Shown piece after piece: positions 1 through 8,060 of a stretch of DNA of 64,000 bases. Both the position numbers and the translations under genes were made by a program. The DNA comes from UBA2589 sp965223235 (GTDB lineage Bacteria > Gemmatimonadota > Gemmatimonadetes > Longimicrobiales > Gaopeijiaceae): assembly GCA_965223235.1 (NCBI GenBank), contig CBDCVV010000017.1:124001-188000 (forward strand), in the 5' to 3' direction. How positions within the stretch are numbered: position 1 is the first letter of the stretch; every line of letters starts with the position of its first letter. The notes under the pieces are model-generated. The model was not told the origin of the DNA. It searched no databases and worked only from the letters and a program-made list of their open reading frames with translations.

Positions 1-248
1 AGACTGGCCGCGACCAAGAGCCACTTGTACCGGAGCAATGCGGTGAAGTAGCGGCGGATGTCGACACCCGGCTCGTCGCCCTCCATCGGGGGGTAGTACG
101 CCTCGTAGGGCCGTTCGGCGTAGCCGCCCGAATTGGGGTACTCCAGCTCGGAAGTACCACGCCGCGCCGGCGACTCCGACGGCTGTTCGGCCGCTTGCAC
201 CTCCCCACCGCTCACGGCAGGAGGATTGATCAATTTGTCTTCCGGCAT
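1..248 (-). CDS. Wzz-type chain-length / tyrosine autokinase protein, N-terminal part
   Basis: Partial gene leaving the left edge of the window; only the first 82 codons are present. The start ATG is at 248-246. The N-terminus is a proline-, serine- and tyrosine-rich cytoplasmic tail (several YE/YP pairs at residues 40-58). It leads into DIRRYFTALLRYKWLLVAAS at about residues 63-82, the standard lead-in to the first transmembrane helix of Wzz/Wzc chain-length regulators (VDLRRY...L.R.KW pattern). Such proteins set polymer length during Wzy-dependent export at the inner membrane. It is divergent from the sigma-54 regulator at 545 and opens the polysaccharide locus. Whether a C-terminal kinase domain follows cannot be seen. 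Confidence 0.75.
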   Translation of the reverse strand, partial: MPEDKLINPPAVSGGEVQAAEQPSESPARRGTSELEYPNSGGYAERPYEAYYPPMEGDEPGVDIRRYFTALLRYKWLLVAAS

Positions 249-544
249 CTGCCTACAAGGTTGCGCGTGTCCAACACCACGTCAGGTCAGCAAACTTCGC
301 ACCAAACCTCAAGGTACGCACTGCCGGGCCCCAACGGAATGATCACGTCCAAATGTGTTGCACAGAGGTAACACTGCAGAGCCCCACCGTTGCTCAGTTG
401 AAACAATAGGGTTGTTGTGTTGGGCCTACACCTGCACATTCCGAATGTAGCGCAGGCGAGACTGACCAAGTCAATCGCCTTGTCTTACCTAGAGATCAAG
501 CGGATGCCGCACGCACGCCACAGCACTCCTTCGGCCAGGGATCG
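249..544. other. Divergent intergenic region between the Wzz-type gene and the sigma-54 regulator
   Basis: About 296 bases without a convincing gene; the short open frames here have no recognisable content. It must hold the two divergent promoters, but I see no clear -35/-10 pair and no good -24/-12 element on either strand. Confidence 0.6.
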
Positions 545-2011
545 GTGAGCAAGCCAGTGTCACGGCTGGTGCCGGAAACCAGGCAGGCTGTCTCCGTCCT
601 CGTGGTCGACGAGGAGCGGTCCCTACTCGAGAGTTGTGGGTCGCTCCTACGCAATCACGGTTATGAGGTTACAGTCGCCTCCCGTGGAGACGACGCACAA
701 CGTCTCCTCCGTAGCAAGTCATTCGACATTCTGGTCGTGAACCAGCATCTCCCTCGCGTTTCGGGACTGGATGTTCTGCAAAGTGGACTAGAATCACGAC
801 CGGAGATGATCGCCATCGTGATGACGGCGAATCCATCGGTCGAGTCGAGCGTAAGCGTGTTGAAGGCGGGTGCCTGGGATTATCTACCCAAGCCGTTCTC
901 CGCTACTCACTTCGAGGTGCTCGTTGGACGAGCAGCGCACGCGGTCCTTGGCTCGCGCGTGTCGAGCGCCTCGCAACCCCAATCCTTCGGGGACTTCTCC
1001 GCAGCACCTGGAGTCCCGCTCTACGGCGCTAGCGACGCGTTGCGAACCGTCATTTCGTTGGCCGAGAGGGTCGCCCGGACCGACGCCTCGGTCTTCATTA
1101 CGGGAGAGAGTGGGACCGGTAAGGAGGTCGTTGCGCAATTCATTCACCACAACAGTCGCAGGTCCGACAAACCGTTGGTCCCGGTGAATTGCGCCGCTAT
1201 ACCGGAGAGCCTTCTCGAGTCCGAAATGTTCGGGTACGTCGAGGGAGCGTTCACGGGCGCATCACGTTCGAAAGAGGGACTACTCGAGGCAGCGAACGGA
1301 GGCACGCTGTTTCTCGATGAAATAACGGAGATGCCCCTCACAACCCAAGCAAAGTTGCTACGCGTAGTCCAGGACGGTGTGCTTCGTCGAGTCGGCTCGA
1401 CTACGACGGATGCCGTCGTCGATGTCCGTTTCATCGCCGCGACCAACCGAAACCCTCTTGAAGCGATTCAGGACGCCAAGCTTCGGAAAGATCTTCACTA
1501 CCGGTTACGCGTTGTCCCCATCGAGATCCCGCCATTGCGAGAGCGGCCCATGGACGTCCCAGTACTCGCCCGCGAGTTCCTCGCTGAGTTTTGGAGCAAA
1601 CACCGCGACCCCGCATCGGAACTTCCGTCCTTCTCCGAGGAGTGTCTCGCTGCCATGAAGCGCGCATCATGGCCCGGGAACGTCCGCGAGTTGCGCAATG
1701 TAGTCGAGCACGCGGTCGTGTTCGCGGAGCCTGGCCAGAGCATTGATCCGGAGGCTCTTCAGTTCCTGGACGAAGTGCCCGCGTCTAGCGCACCCTCAGG
1801 CAGTGGCGTCCGCGACGAGGTAATGTCGCTCGACTATCATTCCGCCAGGGATCTCGTGCTGTCTTCGTTCGAGGTCGAATACCTTGCTCGGTTGATCAAG
1901 TCAGCGGAAGGGAACGTTTCAGATGCCGCCAGAATGGCAGGAGTAGATCGCACGACCCTGTACCGACTCATGGAGAAGCATGGGATCCGTAAGAAGACCC
2001 GAAACGCCTGA
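545..2011 (+). CDS. Sigma-54-dependent response regulator lacking the usual phosphoacceptor Asp
   Basis: NtrC-family activator of 488 residues that starts with GTG. It has a receiver domain at about 16-135, an AAA+ domain at about 165-400 and a Fis-type helix-turn-helix at about 450-485 (DAARMAGVDRTTLYRLMEKH). The AAA+ part is intact: Walker A GESGTGKE, the sigma-54-contacting GAFTGA loop, and the GTLFLDEI Walker B region. In the receiver, acidic residues are at D22/E23 and the conserved Lys is K116 (LPKPF). The position that normally carries the phosphorylated Asp reads DILVVNQHLP, giving Asn66. The protein may therefore be regulated without phosphorylation or be constitutively active. It lies upstream of the priming transferase and is a plausible regulator of the locus. 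Related regulators (PrsR type) accompany exopolysaccharide clusters; its targets here are inferred. Confidence 0.9.
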   Translation: MSKPVSRLVPETRQAVSVLVVDEERSLLESCGSLLRNHGYEVTVASRGDDAQRLLRSKSFDILVVNQHLPRVSGLDVLQSGLESRPEMIAIVMTANPSVESSVSVLKAGAWDYLPKPFSATHFEVLVGRAAHAVLGSRVSSASQPQSFGDFSAAPGVPLYGASDALRTVISLAERVARTDASVFITGESGTGKEVVAQFIHHNSRRSDKPLVPVNCAAIPESLLESEMFGYVEGAFTGASRSKEGLLEAANGGTLFLDEITEMPLTTQAKLLRVVQDGVLRRVGSTTTDAVVDVRFIAATNRNPLEAIQDAKLRKDLHYRLRVVPIEIPPLRERPMDVPVLAREFLAEFWSKHRDPASELPSFSEECLAAMKRASWPGNVRELRNVVEHAVVFAEPGQSIDPEALQFLDEVPASSAPSGSGVRDEVMSLDYHSARDLVLSSFEVEYLARLIKSAEGNVSDAARMAGVDRTTLYRLMEKHGIRKKTRNA

Positions 2012-2183
2012 AGCCTCAATAGTTGTAATGTCCCATATCGACAGGTGTGGGGCGATCGCCCACACTCCGTTGCATTCTTCCATCATCACAAGCGCGAACA
2101 ATTAGCTAGTGCGCCAAGGTCTACGGCCGCAAATGCTTTTCCTACAACGTGATAGCCACATTCCGCTCCGGTGAACTCAATTC

Positions 2184-2199
2184 GAGAACGGACCTTGCA
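2184..2199 (+). promoter_or_regulatory. Weak sigma-54-like element upstream of the sugar transferase
   Basis: GAGAACGGACCTTGCA matches the -12 half (TTGCA) and part of the -24 half of TGGCACGNNNNTTGCA. The first G of the invariant -24 GG is an A. It lies 45-170 bases upstream of the possible starts of the next gene and just after a sigma-54 activator gene. Treat it as a weak candidate only. Confidence 0.2.
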
Positions 2200-2243
2200 G
2201 TAAACGGGCTCGCGTCCCCACCCCCCGGACGGTCCACTAAAAT

Positions 2244-3041
2244 ATGACTCCGACAACTTCTTCCCCTCCCCGGCAGCACTGGAGTGTGCGGCCGCGTGGC
2301 CCCATGGCCAAGGCCGGGGTGCTGGGACAGAGCAGTTCACCGCTGTCTTTGCGGTATCGTGCTCGAAACATGGTCGCCGAGAAGCCTCAACGGCGCCGCA
2401 GCGACCGTTACGTGCGCGTCCTCAATGTGCTGGTCGCATCCATAGGCCTGGTCCTCACGGCCCCCCTCATGTTGGCGATCGCCATCGCGGTGAAGCTCAC
2501 GTCGCGTGGGCCAGTAATTTATCGTCAGAAAAGAGTGGGACTGGATCGTAGGCGAGCGACCGCGCCGGATCACCTCAACGCGCGCCGGAAAAGCGACACC
2601 GGTGGGCGCATCTTCACGATGTACAAGTTCCGCACGATGCGGCCGGATGTCCCAACCGCAAAGCAGGTGTGGGCCTCGAAGGATGACCCTAGAATCACCC
2701 TGATCGGGAAAGTCCTCCGCGCCACTCGTTTGGATGAGCTTCCCCAGTTCGTCAATGTCCTCAAGGGGGACATGAATATCGTCGGTCCTCGTCCTGAGCA
2801 GCCTGAGATCTTCGCCGAACTTGGTCAGGAACTCGGACGGCCTTACCGTCACCGGCAGCGCGTGTTACCGGGCATCACCGGACTGGCCCAAGTCCGACAG
2901 GGGTACGACACTGACCTTGAGGGCGTGAAGCGCAAGGTTGAACTCGACCTCGAGTACATCAAGCGGCGGTCCCCGTCACATGATCTCCAAATCATGGCGA
3001 AGACCGTGCCTGTCATGGTCTTTAGAAAGGTGTGGATGTAG
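2244..3041 (+). CDS. Priming sugar-phosphate transferase (bacterial sugar transferase, PglC/EpsL-like)
   Basis: Transfers a sugar-1-phosphate from a nucleotide sugar to undecaprenyl phosphate, the first membrane step of polysaccharide assembly. This is the short form: one hydrophobic segment (VLNVLVASIGLVLTAPLMLA) followed by the catalytic domain, without the extra N-terminal helices of WbaP. Family motifs are clear: VIYRQKRVG, MYKFRTM, RLDELPQ, NVLKGDM, VGPRP and GITGLAQV. An insertion rich in Arg/Lys (about residues 95-115, counting from 2244) separates the first two motifs. The start is uncertain. ATG codons lie at 2244, 2304 and 2370; the one at 2370 fits the family length best, and no strong ribosome site decides it. 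Confidence 0.92.
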   Translation: MTPTTSSPPRQHWSVRPRGPMAKAGVLGQSSSPLSLRYRARNMVAEKPQRRRSDRYVRVLNVLVASIGLVLTAPLMLAIAIAVKLTSRGPVIYRQKRVGLDRRRATAPDHLNARRKSDTGGRIFTMYKFRTMRPDVPTAKQVWASKDDPRITLIGKVLRATRLDELPQFVNVLKGDMNIVGPRPEQPEIFAELGQELGRPYRHRQRVLPGITGLAQVRQGYDTDLEGVKRKVELDLEYIKRRSPSHDLQIMAKTVPVMVFRKVWM

Positions 3042-3109
3042 GGGGCTCGCGCCGAACAATTGGTACGCCTTATCGTGGAGTGAACTGCGGACCTCAACCG
3101 CTGTGACGA

Positions 3110-4486
3110 TTGGCTCCCAACACCGGCTCCGACGGCTACTCTAACGACGTGAGTAGGTCGAGCCTCAAGACGCTGTCCACGGCCGCCTCAGTCGTCCTGG
3201 GCCTCGGCGGTGTAGTCTGTCTAGGCATCGTCGGATTGGCATTGACGCGGGTTCACGCAGCCGTGACCCTCGATCAGGTCATCACATTCTACGTGATGCC
3301 CACATTAATGTCGGTCGCTTTGTTCTCGGCCACACGCTTTCGAGCAGAGCGCAAGCTGTCGATCCTTCTGACGCTAGCGGCACTCGTATTCGGCGCGATC
3401 GCCGCAGAAGTTGTTCTTTCCACCGTCGCGGCAGGTGCGGCCCCCAGCCGACCAGGTGACGGCCCCTCGATCGCTGAAGCGGTCACCGCCGCCCGAACAG
3501 CCGGTCAAGACCTTTATCCGACCATTCCTGGGAATATCCTCGTCAACGAGAACGCCAGCCTCTCCACCGAGGGGGGGGGCATTCATCCTCTCGCTCCGGC
3601 ACCAGGGAATAGCCAGGCTGCGCTCTGCGACGAACTCGATGAGCCTCTGGTCTACCAGAGTGATCGATACGGCTTCAATAATCACGACGAAGCATGGAGC
3701 GACGTCGAAGTCGTACTAGTCGGAGACTCGTACACACACGGCGTTTGCGTGCCACCGGCAGAGCAGCTCGCTCGGGTGATTGGCCGTAGTCGTCGGGTCT
3801 TGAACCTCGGCGCACGGGGTGCAGGCCCTCTGCAAGAATTGGGGATCGTAAGGGAGTTTGCGTCCCCTTTGGAGCCCGAACACGTGGTGTGGATCTACTA
3901 CGAGGGGAACGACCGATACGATCTAGCCCGTGAGCAAGAGCGCCAGTGGCTTACCGACTACCTTGATCGTGCACACTTCCAGCATCTGATGGAAGAGCCC
4001 GACCTAGTTGCGACCCTGTACTCGGCCTGGATCGATGACCTCCTCGAACGCGGCCCTCTGGGAGGCCGCGCCACTCCTTCGAGGTGGTCACACCTAAGAA
4101 ACACCCCTCGCTTCGCGGCGTTGAGATCGGCACTCGGTTTCGGTGTCCTGGTCCCGAGCCGTCAATCCCCGATCGGGATTCTCCCGGATGTACTGCAGCG
4201 CGCTGTCGATGACGTCCGCGGGTGGGGCGGTCAATTGACTCTCGTCTACATGCCTTCCTATGCCAGATATACGTCCGTGATCGGAGAGGGTGTTCCCGGG
4301 AAAAGACACGTCCTAGACGCAGCGAACGAACTCGGAATCGTCGTGATCGACATGGATGAAGCGTTCCGTGCCGAGGGCAGCCCTAGGTCGTTTTGGGCCC
4401 ATCCCCGGGGGCACCTAACGGCAGACGGCTACCGACTGACCGCAATGGAAATCTTGGAAACGATCTCCGATCCTGTCGTCCCTTAA
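3110..4486 (+). CDS. Membrane-anchored SGNH-hydrolase-like protein
   Basis: 458 residues from a TTG at 3110; an in-frame GTG at 3149 is an equally possible start. Three hydrophobic helices fill about residues 25-125, followed by a periplasmic domain. That domain has the SGNH blocks: GDSYTHG (nucleophile Ser), NLGARGAGP (block II Gly region), YEGND (block III Asn) and a C-terminal HPRGHLTADGY (Asp/His block V). Proteins of this type act as O-acetyl transferases or esterases on exported polysaccharide. It is transcribed with the sugar transferase and ends 2 bases from a convergent deacetylase gene. The acyl donor and substrate cannot be read from the sequence. Confidence 0.75.
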   Translation: MAPNTGSDGYSNDVSRSSLKTLSTAASVVLGLGGVVCLGIVGLALTRVHAAVTLDQVITFYVMPTLMSVALFSATRFRAERKLSILLTLAALVFGAIAAEVVLSTVAAGAAPSRPGDGPSIAEAVTAARTAGQDLYPTIPGNILVNENASLSTEGGGIHPLAPAPGNSQAALCDELDEPLVYQSDRYGFNNHDEAWSDVEVVLVGDSYTHGVCVPPAEQLARVIGRSRRVLNLGARGAGPLQELGIVREFASPLEPEHVVWIYYEGNDRYDLAREQERQWLTDYLDRAHFQHLMEEPDLVATLYSAWIDDLLERGPLGGRATPSRWSHLRNTPRFAALRSALGFGVLVPSRQSPIGILPDVLQRAVDDVRGWGGQLTLVYMPSYARYTSVIGEGVPGKRHVLDAANELGIVVIDMDEAFRAEGSPRSFWAHPRGHLTADGYRLTAMEILETISDPVVP

Positions 4487-4488
4487 CG

Positions 4489-5487
4489 CTACTCCCCCGC
4501 AGGACCGCTTTCTCCTATCTGCGCGGCCGCCTCGCTGAGCGTACAGAACCGATACCCACAGTTGACGAAGTGGTCGAGGACTGCTCCGAGTCCATGAAGG
4601 AATCGGTGCTTATCGTCGTCACTGCTCACGAACGGTGTCGCGCCAGGGAGGGCGACGCCAGAATGGAAAGTCGCTTGAAGTAATCGGCGACCTCCAGCCA
4701 CCGCGTCATCCGCCAGCCGAATCATATCGGAAACAGTGGTCTGCTCCGGAGACAGCCACCGGCGAGTCAACAATCCCGCCCGGTCGAGAATCCCGATCAT
4801 CTTGAGCCGCCGCGCCGCAGACATCGACTCAAGCCTCCGTCGCCACCTGTTTCTCGCTCGATCGTTGCCGCCAAAGAATCCAACGGTAGGCGGCACCTCG
4901 ATCAGCGACCCGTGTCGGGTGGGCTCCGTGGGCTCCGTCGGATGGAAGCGATACGGATTTAGCGGCGCGTCGCTAAAGTCGGGGCCTCCGTAAACGCCCC
5001 AGTCGACGAGAGGCGAGACCGAGCAATCCGTGTCTAGACCATGGTCGCGAAAGACGCTCGTGACCGACGGACCCACCCCCCATCTCCCGGCTCGGAAAGA
5101 CCGGGGAGTGATCCCCAACTCTCTTTCGATCGCTTCCACTACCGATCCCAACTTGGCCGAGTTCTGCTCCGCAGGAGCATCGCACATAAAAAGACTGGGC
5201 TCATCGACATCGGTGAATGGCGGTGTGCACCAAGGGTGGAGGTGCGCACCAATCTCAATGTCCGGACGTTCCGCGAAGGAACCCAGAAGTTCGACGGAGC
5301 GTGCATCCTCAAGCGGGGCATAATTGACCAGGTAAGTCGGGCGCGCACCTGTTCTGTCGAAGACCTCCTGCACCGCCGCCAACGCCGGGACGTTTTCGAC
5401 CGTCTTCCCCCCCGAATCGTATGAACTCCACTGGTCCTCTTCAGTGTCGATGGTCACGACAACTGAGACGGCCGAGCCTCCAGACAT
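4489..5487 (-). CDS. WalW-like polysaccharide deacetylase family protein
   Basis: Start chosen at the ATG at 5487 because AGGGTGA lies just upstream. A longer frame reaches 5538 but adds an unlikely leader. About 332 residues, no signal peptide. NodB-fold hallmarks are a strand ending VVTIDTEED (metal/catalytic Asp), EIGAHLHPW (the His-x-His metal pair) and SFRAGRWG (Arg motif). Near the C-terminus, ATFHSGVALPG is typical of the WalW-like subgroup found in surface polysaccharide and exosortase-type loci. Cytoplasmic location and convergence with the SGNH gene set it apart from secreted chitin-type deacetylases. The substrate is unknown. Confidence 0.75.
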   Translation of the reverse strand: MSGGSAVSVVVTIDTEEDQWSSYDSGGKTVENVPALAAVQEVFDRTGARPTYLVNYAPLEDARSVELLGSFAERPDIEIGAHLHPWCTPPFTDVDEPSLFMCDAPAEQNSAKLGSVVEAIERELGITPRSFRAGRWGVGPSVTSVFRDHGLDTDCSVSPLVDWGVYGGPDFSDAPLNPYRFHPTEPTEPTRHGSLIEVPPTVGFFGGNDRARNRWRRRLESMSAARRLKMIGILDRAGLLTRRWLSPEQTTVSDMIRLADDAVAGGRRLLQATFHSGVALPGATPFVSSDDDKHRFLHGLGAVLDHFVNCGYRFCTLSEAAAQIGESGPAGE

Positions 5488-5616
5488 CGAATCACCCTGT
5501 TGGTCTAGGATCCTTGGGATCACGCACCACTCTGACACCGACCTGAGGGACGGGACCGGAGAATGGAATGATGGGAAGGAGTTTACCTCCTAACCAACGA
5601 TGGTGCCTATATTTCA

Positions 5617-5643
5617 GAGTACTTGGACCCGGGTCTGGTACTC
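5617..5643. promoter_or_regulatory. Imperfect 27-bp dyad upstream of the carrier-protein operon
   Basis: GAGTAC at 5617-5622 and GTACTC at 5638-5643 are perfect inverted copies. Between them GGACCC (5625-5630) abuts GGGTCT (5631-5636), a nearly perfect second inverted repeat. A hairpin would have no loop, so a protein-binding operator is more likely than an RNA structure. It lies 46 bases before the carrier-protein ATG, in the divergent promoter region shared with the deacetylase gene. A smaller AGGAG/CTCCT repeat sits at 5577-5591. Confidence 0.45.
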
Positions 5644-5689
5644 ATGATGAGTCCGCGCCCCCCCTACGAGTCGAACTCGAAAAAGACCT

Positions 5690-5929
5690 ATGTACCACGA
5701 GCAAATTCGCGATATCCTCAAGAGCCATGGCCGCTTAGCCACGCCAGTTGAGGACCTCGCCGATAACAGCGACCTCTATCAGGCGGGCCTAACCTCGCTC
5801 GTCACGGTCAATCTCCTTCTCGCTATCGAAGATCACTTCGACGTCGAGTTTCCGGACGAGCTGCTGAGCAGACGAACATTTCATAGCATCGACGCCCTCG
5901 CAAAGGCGGTCCAAGCGCTCGTCGCTTGA
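5690..5929 (+). CDS. Acyl/aminoacyl carrier protein
   Basis: 79-residue acidic four-helix carrier protein. The attachment Ser for phosphopantetheine is Ser36 in AGLTSLVTVNL; the usual Asp before Ser (DSL) is Thr here. The following segment (LLAIEDHFDVEFPDELL) is typical of helix II to III of the family. It opens a compact run that continues with a flavoprotein dehydrogenase (23-base gap), an amino acid:[carrier protein] ligase and a DUF1839 protein. This context says it carries an aminoacyl rather than a fatty acyl group. It would need a phosphopantetheinyl transferase encoded elsewhere. Confidence 0.92.
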   Translation: MYHEQIRDILKSHGRLATPVEDLADNSDLYQAGLTSLVTVNLLLAIEDHFDVEFPDELLSRRTFHSIDALAKAVQALVA

Positions 5930-5951
5930 TCCCCAACCGGACCCGTGAACC

Positions 5952-7139
5952 ATGAAGAGTGACCCCCCGCTCCAAGACCATCGTGAGACTCTACTGTCGG
6001 AGGTGAAAGCGCTGTGCGAGGACGTGGTCGGGCCGCAGGCTTCCGAAGTTGATGCTCAGGCGGCTTTCCCGAGCGCTGGGATGGAGGCGCTCAAGAATCG
6101 CAAGCTACTGAGCGCCTACGTACCGCAAGAGTTCGGTGGTCTCGGGTTGTCCGTGTCTGAGGTCTCACGGATTTGCGAGGAGCTCGGTCGCTATTGCCCT
6201 TCGACCGCGATGATCTACGCGATGCACCAGATCCAGGTAGCGTGCGTAGTCCACCACGGCCAAGGATCCGAGTTCTTCCGTCACTTCCTGAAGCGCCTTG
6301 TCGACGATCAACTTCTCCTCGCCTCCGCGACTACGGAAATCGGAGTCGGAGGGGATCTGACACGGAGTCGATGTCATATCGACCGAGACGGCAACGGCAG
6401 GTTCACCGTCGAGAAGCGCGCTCCCGTCGTTTCGTACGGCGCCCACTCTGACGCAATTCTAGTAACGGCCCGCAGAGATCAGGCGGCCGAGCCCAACGAC
6501 CAAGTTCTCGCACTGGTTGAGGTCGATGAGATGAGCCTAACCCCCACGTCGGGGTGGGACGCACTCGGCTTCCGTGGTACGTGTAGCCTGGGGTTCGAGT
6601 TGAGCGCGTCCGGAGACGTAGAGCAGGTCCTACCCGATCCATTTGCAGTGATACTCAACAAGAGCATGCACCCGTTCGCGCATCTCACGTGGGGATCTGT
6701 CTGGTTCGGCCTCGCGACCGACGCGGTCGCCATTGCTCGGTCGGTGGTAAGGAAGAAGATGCTTCAGACTCCCGATGGTGTGCCGATACCCGCTATCCGC
6801 CTATCCGAGGTCGATGAACTCCTGTATGCGATGAAGGGCGCTCTCTCTTCGACGATGGCGGAGTATCAAACGATGCTCGACGCCAACGCCACGGTGGACG
6901 CTTACTCGACCTTCGGATTCAACATTCGTGTGAACAACTTGAAGGTCACCTCTTCAGAGCGACTCATCGACATCGTCAGTCGCTCGCTGCAGATCGTAGG
7001 GATATCGGGATACATGAACGACTCTTCAACCTCGCTTAGCCGGCACCTGCGCGACGCCCACGGGGCGGCGCTCATGGTCAATAATGATCGAATACGGGGC
7101 CACAACGCCGCCCTTCAGGCCGTGAATAGACCGAGCTGA
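5952..7139 (+). CDS. Acyl-CoA-dehydrogenase-like flavoprotein
   Basis: 395 residues with the whole acyl-CoA dehydrogenase fold: N-terminal helices with YVPQEFGGLGLS, middle beta domain and C-terminal four-helix bundle (LQIVGISGYMNDSS then RHLRDAHGAALM). Where classical enzymes carry the catalytic base Glu in IYEGT, this protein reads MVNNDRI at about residues 375-381, so the Glu is replaced by Asn. It sits between the carrier protein and the aminoacyl ligase, whose ATG follows its stop directly. The likely substrate is therefore an aminoacyl group tethered to the carrier protein, as for prolyl-carrier-protein dehydrogenases. The exact chemistry (dehydrogenation, imine formation or hydroxylation) is inference. 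Confidence 0.85.
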   Translation: MKSDPPLQDHRETLLSEVKALCEDVVGPQASEVDAQAAFPSAGMEALKNRKLLSAYVPQEFGGLGLSVSEVSRICEELGRYCPSTAMIYAMHQIQVACVVHHGQGSEFFRHFLKRLVDDQLLLASATTEIGVGGDLTRSRCHIDRDGNGRFTVEKRAPVVSYGAHSDAILVTARRDQAAEPNDQVLALVEVDEMSLTPTSGWDALGFRGTCSLGFELSASGDVEQVLPDPFAVILNKSMHPFAHLTWGSVWFGLATDAVAIARSVVRKKMLQTPDGVPIPAIRLSEVDELLYAMKGALSSTMAEYQTMLDANATVDAYSTFGFNIRVNNLKVTSSERLIDIVSRSLQIVGISGYMNDSSTSLSRHLRDAHGAALMVNNDRIRGHNAALQAVNRPS

Positions 7140-8060
7140 ATGACTGATCAAACCACCTTACGTGCGCGAGCGGAGCTTCTCAGGCGACTGATCGATTACG
7201 GACACTACGTGCCCCTGGGAACAAAGGGTGTCTACGGCCGATCCGGGGCCTTCGAGTCCGTCGTGGAGCACTTCGAACAGTTGCTGACGAGAGCTGGCGC
7301 GGACCAAGAAGCCACGGTAATTCGGTTCCCGCCGATCTTCCCGCGAGGAACCTACGAGGCGACCGACCACGTTGAATCGATGCCTCAGCTCCTTGGATCT
7401 GTCCATTCGTTCGAGGGAGACGGATCGGAACACGGGGAGCTCGTGCACGCGGTTCGGACAGGTGAGGATTGGGGCCAGCACCTCGATCAGACTGACGTCA
7501 TGATGGTACCCGCGGCGTGCTATCCCCTGTATCCGACCATGTCAGGGGAGTTGCCGACCGACGGGCGAGTCGTCGACCTGCGTAGCTACGTCTTTCGCCG
7601 TGAGCCCTCCTCGGATCCCGCACGGATGCAGATCTTCCGGCAGCGGGAGTATGTGCGGTTGGGTACACCCACCGAAGCGGTGAGCCACCGTGACGAGTGG
7701 ATCCGCCGCGGGTTGGAGATCCACAGGAGTCTGGGCCTGAGTGTAGAGAAGGCCGTCGCAAACGACCCATTCTTCGGCCGCGGCGGAAGGGTAATGAAGG
7801 CCACTCAACGGGAGCAGCACCTAAAGTTTGAACTCCTGGTACCAATAACCTCTCAGGAGCACCCGACCGCGATTACCTCCAGCAACTACCACTTGGACCA
7901 CTTCGGGAAGGCCTTCGGCATCACAACCGCCTCGGGAGAGACCGCTCACACGTCGTGCGTAGGATTCGGCTTAGAAAGAGTCGCACTCGCGTTGTTCGCG
8001 AAGCATGGCATGGACCCGGAGGCATGGCCTGGGGAGATCAGGGGCGTCCTCAAGCTATGA
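7140..8060 (+). CDS. Amino acid:[carrier protein] ligase (class II aminoacyl-tRNA synthetase homologue)
   Basis: 306 residues that correspond to a seryl-tRNA-synthetase-like catalytic core with no tRNA-binding arm. Class II motif 2 is at about 152-174 (FRREPS, then FRQREYVRLG) and motif 3 at about 269-282 (CVGFGLERVALALF). C127 in VPAACYPLYP, E170 and C273 match the Cys/Glu/Cys zinc set described for the bradyrhizobial aa:CP ligases. Those enzymes activate small amino acids such as Gly or Ala with ATP and load them on a carrier protein rather than tRNA. The gene follows the dehydrogenase without a gap, and its stop overlaps the next start (ATGA). The amino acid used is unknown. Confidence 0.9.
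   Translation: MTDQTTLRARAELLRRLIDYGHYVPLGTKGVYGRSGAFESVVEHFEQLLTRAGADQEATVIRFPPIFPRGTYEATDHVESMPQLLGSVHSFEGDGSEHGELVHAVRTGEDWGQHLDQTDVMMVPAACYPLYPTMSGELPTDGRVVDLRSYVFRREPSSDPARMQIFRQREYVRLGTPTEAVSHRDEWIRRGLEIHRSLGLSVEKAVANDPFFGRGGRVMKATQREQHLKFELLVPITSQEHPTAITSSNYHLDHFGKAFGITTASGETAHTSCVGFGLERVALALFAKHGMDPEAWPGEIRGVLKL

Noticed and set aside
287..469. Short minus-strand open frame in the gap before the sigma-54 regulator
   Set aside because: Composition and residues show no domain, no ribosome site and no partner; it lies in a divergent promoter region.
2041..2080. GG...TTGCA arrangement considered as a sigma-54 promoter
   Set aside because: The spacing between GG and GC is wrong; the -24 position is CC.
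7955..8056. Longer N-terminus of the DUF1839 protein
   Set aside because: It overlaps conserved motif 3 of the ligase gene; the ATG at 8057 in an ATGA overlap is the better start.
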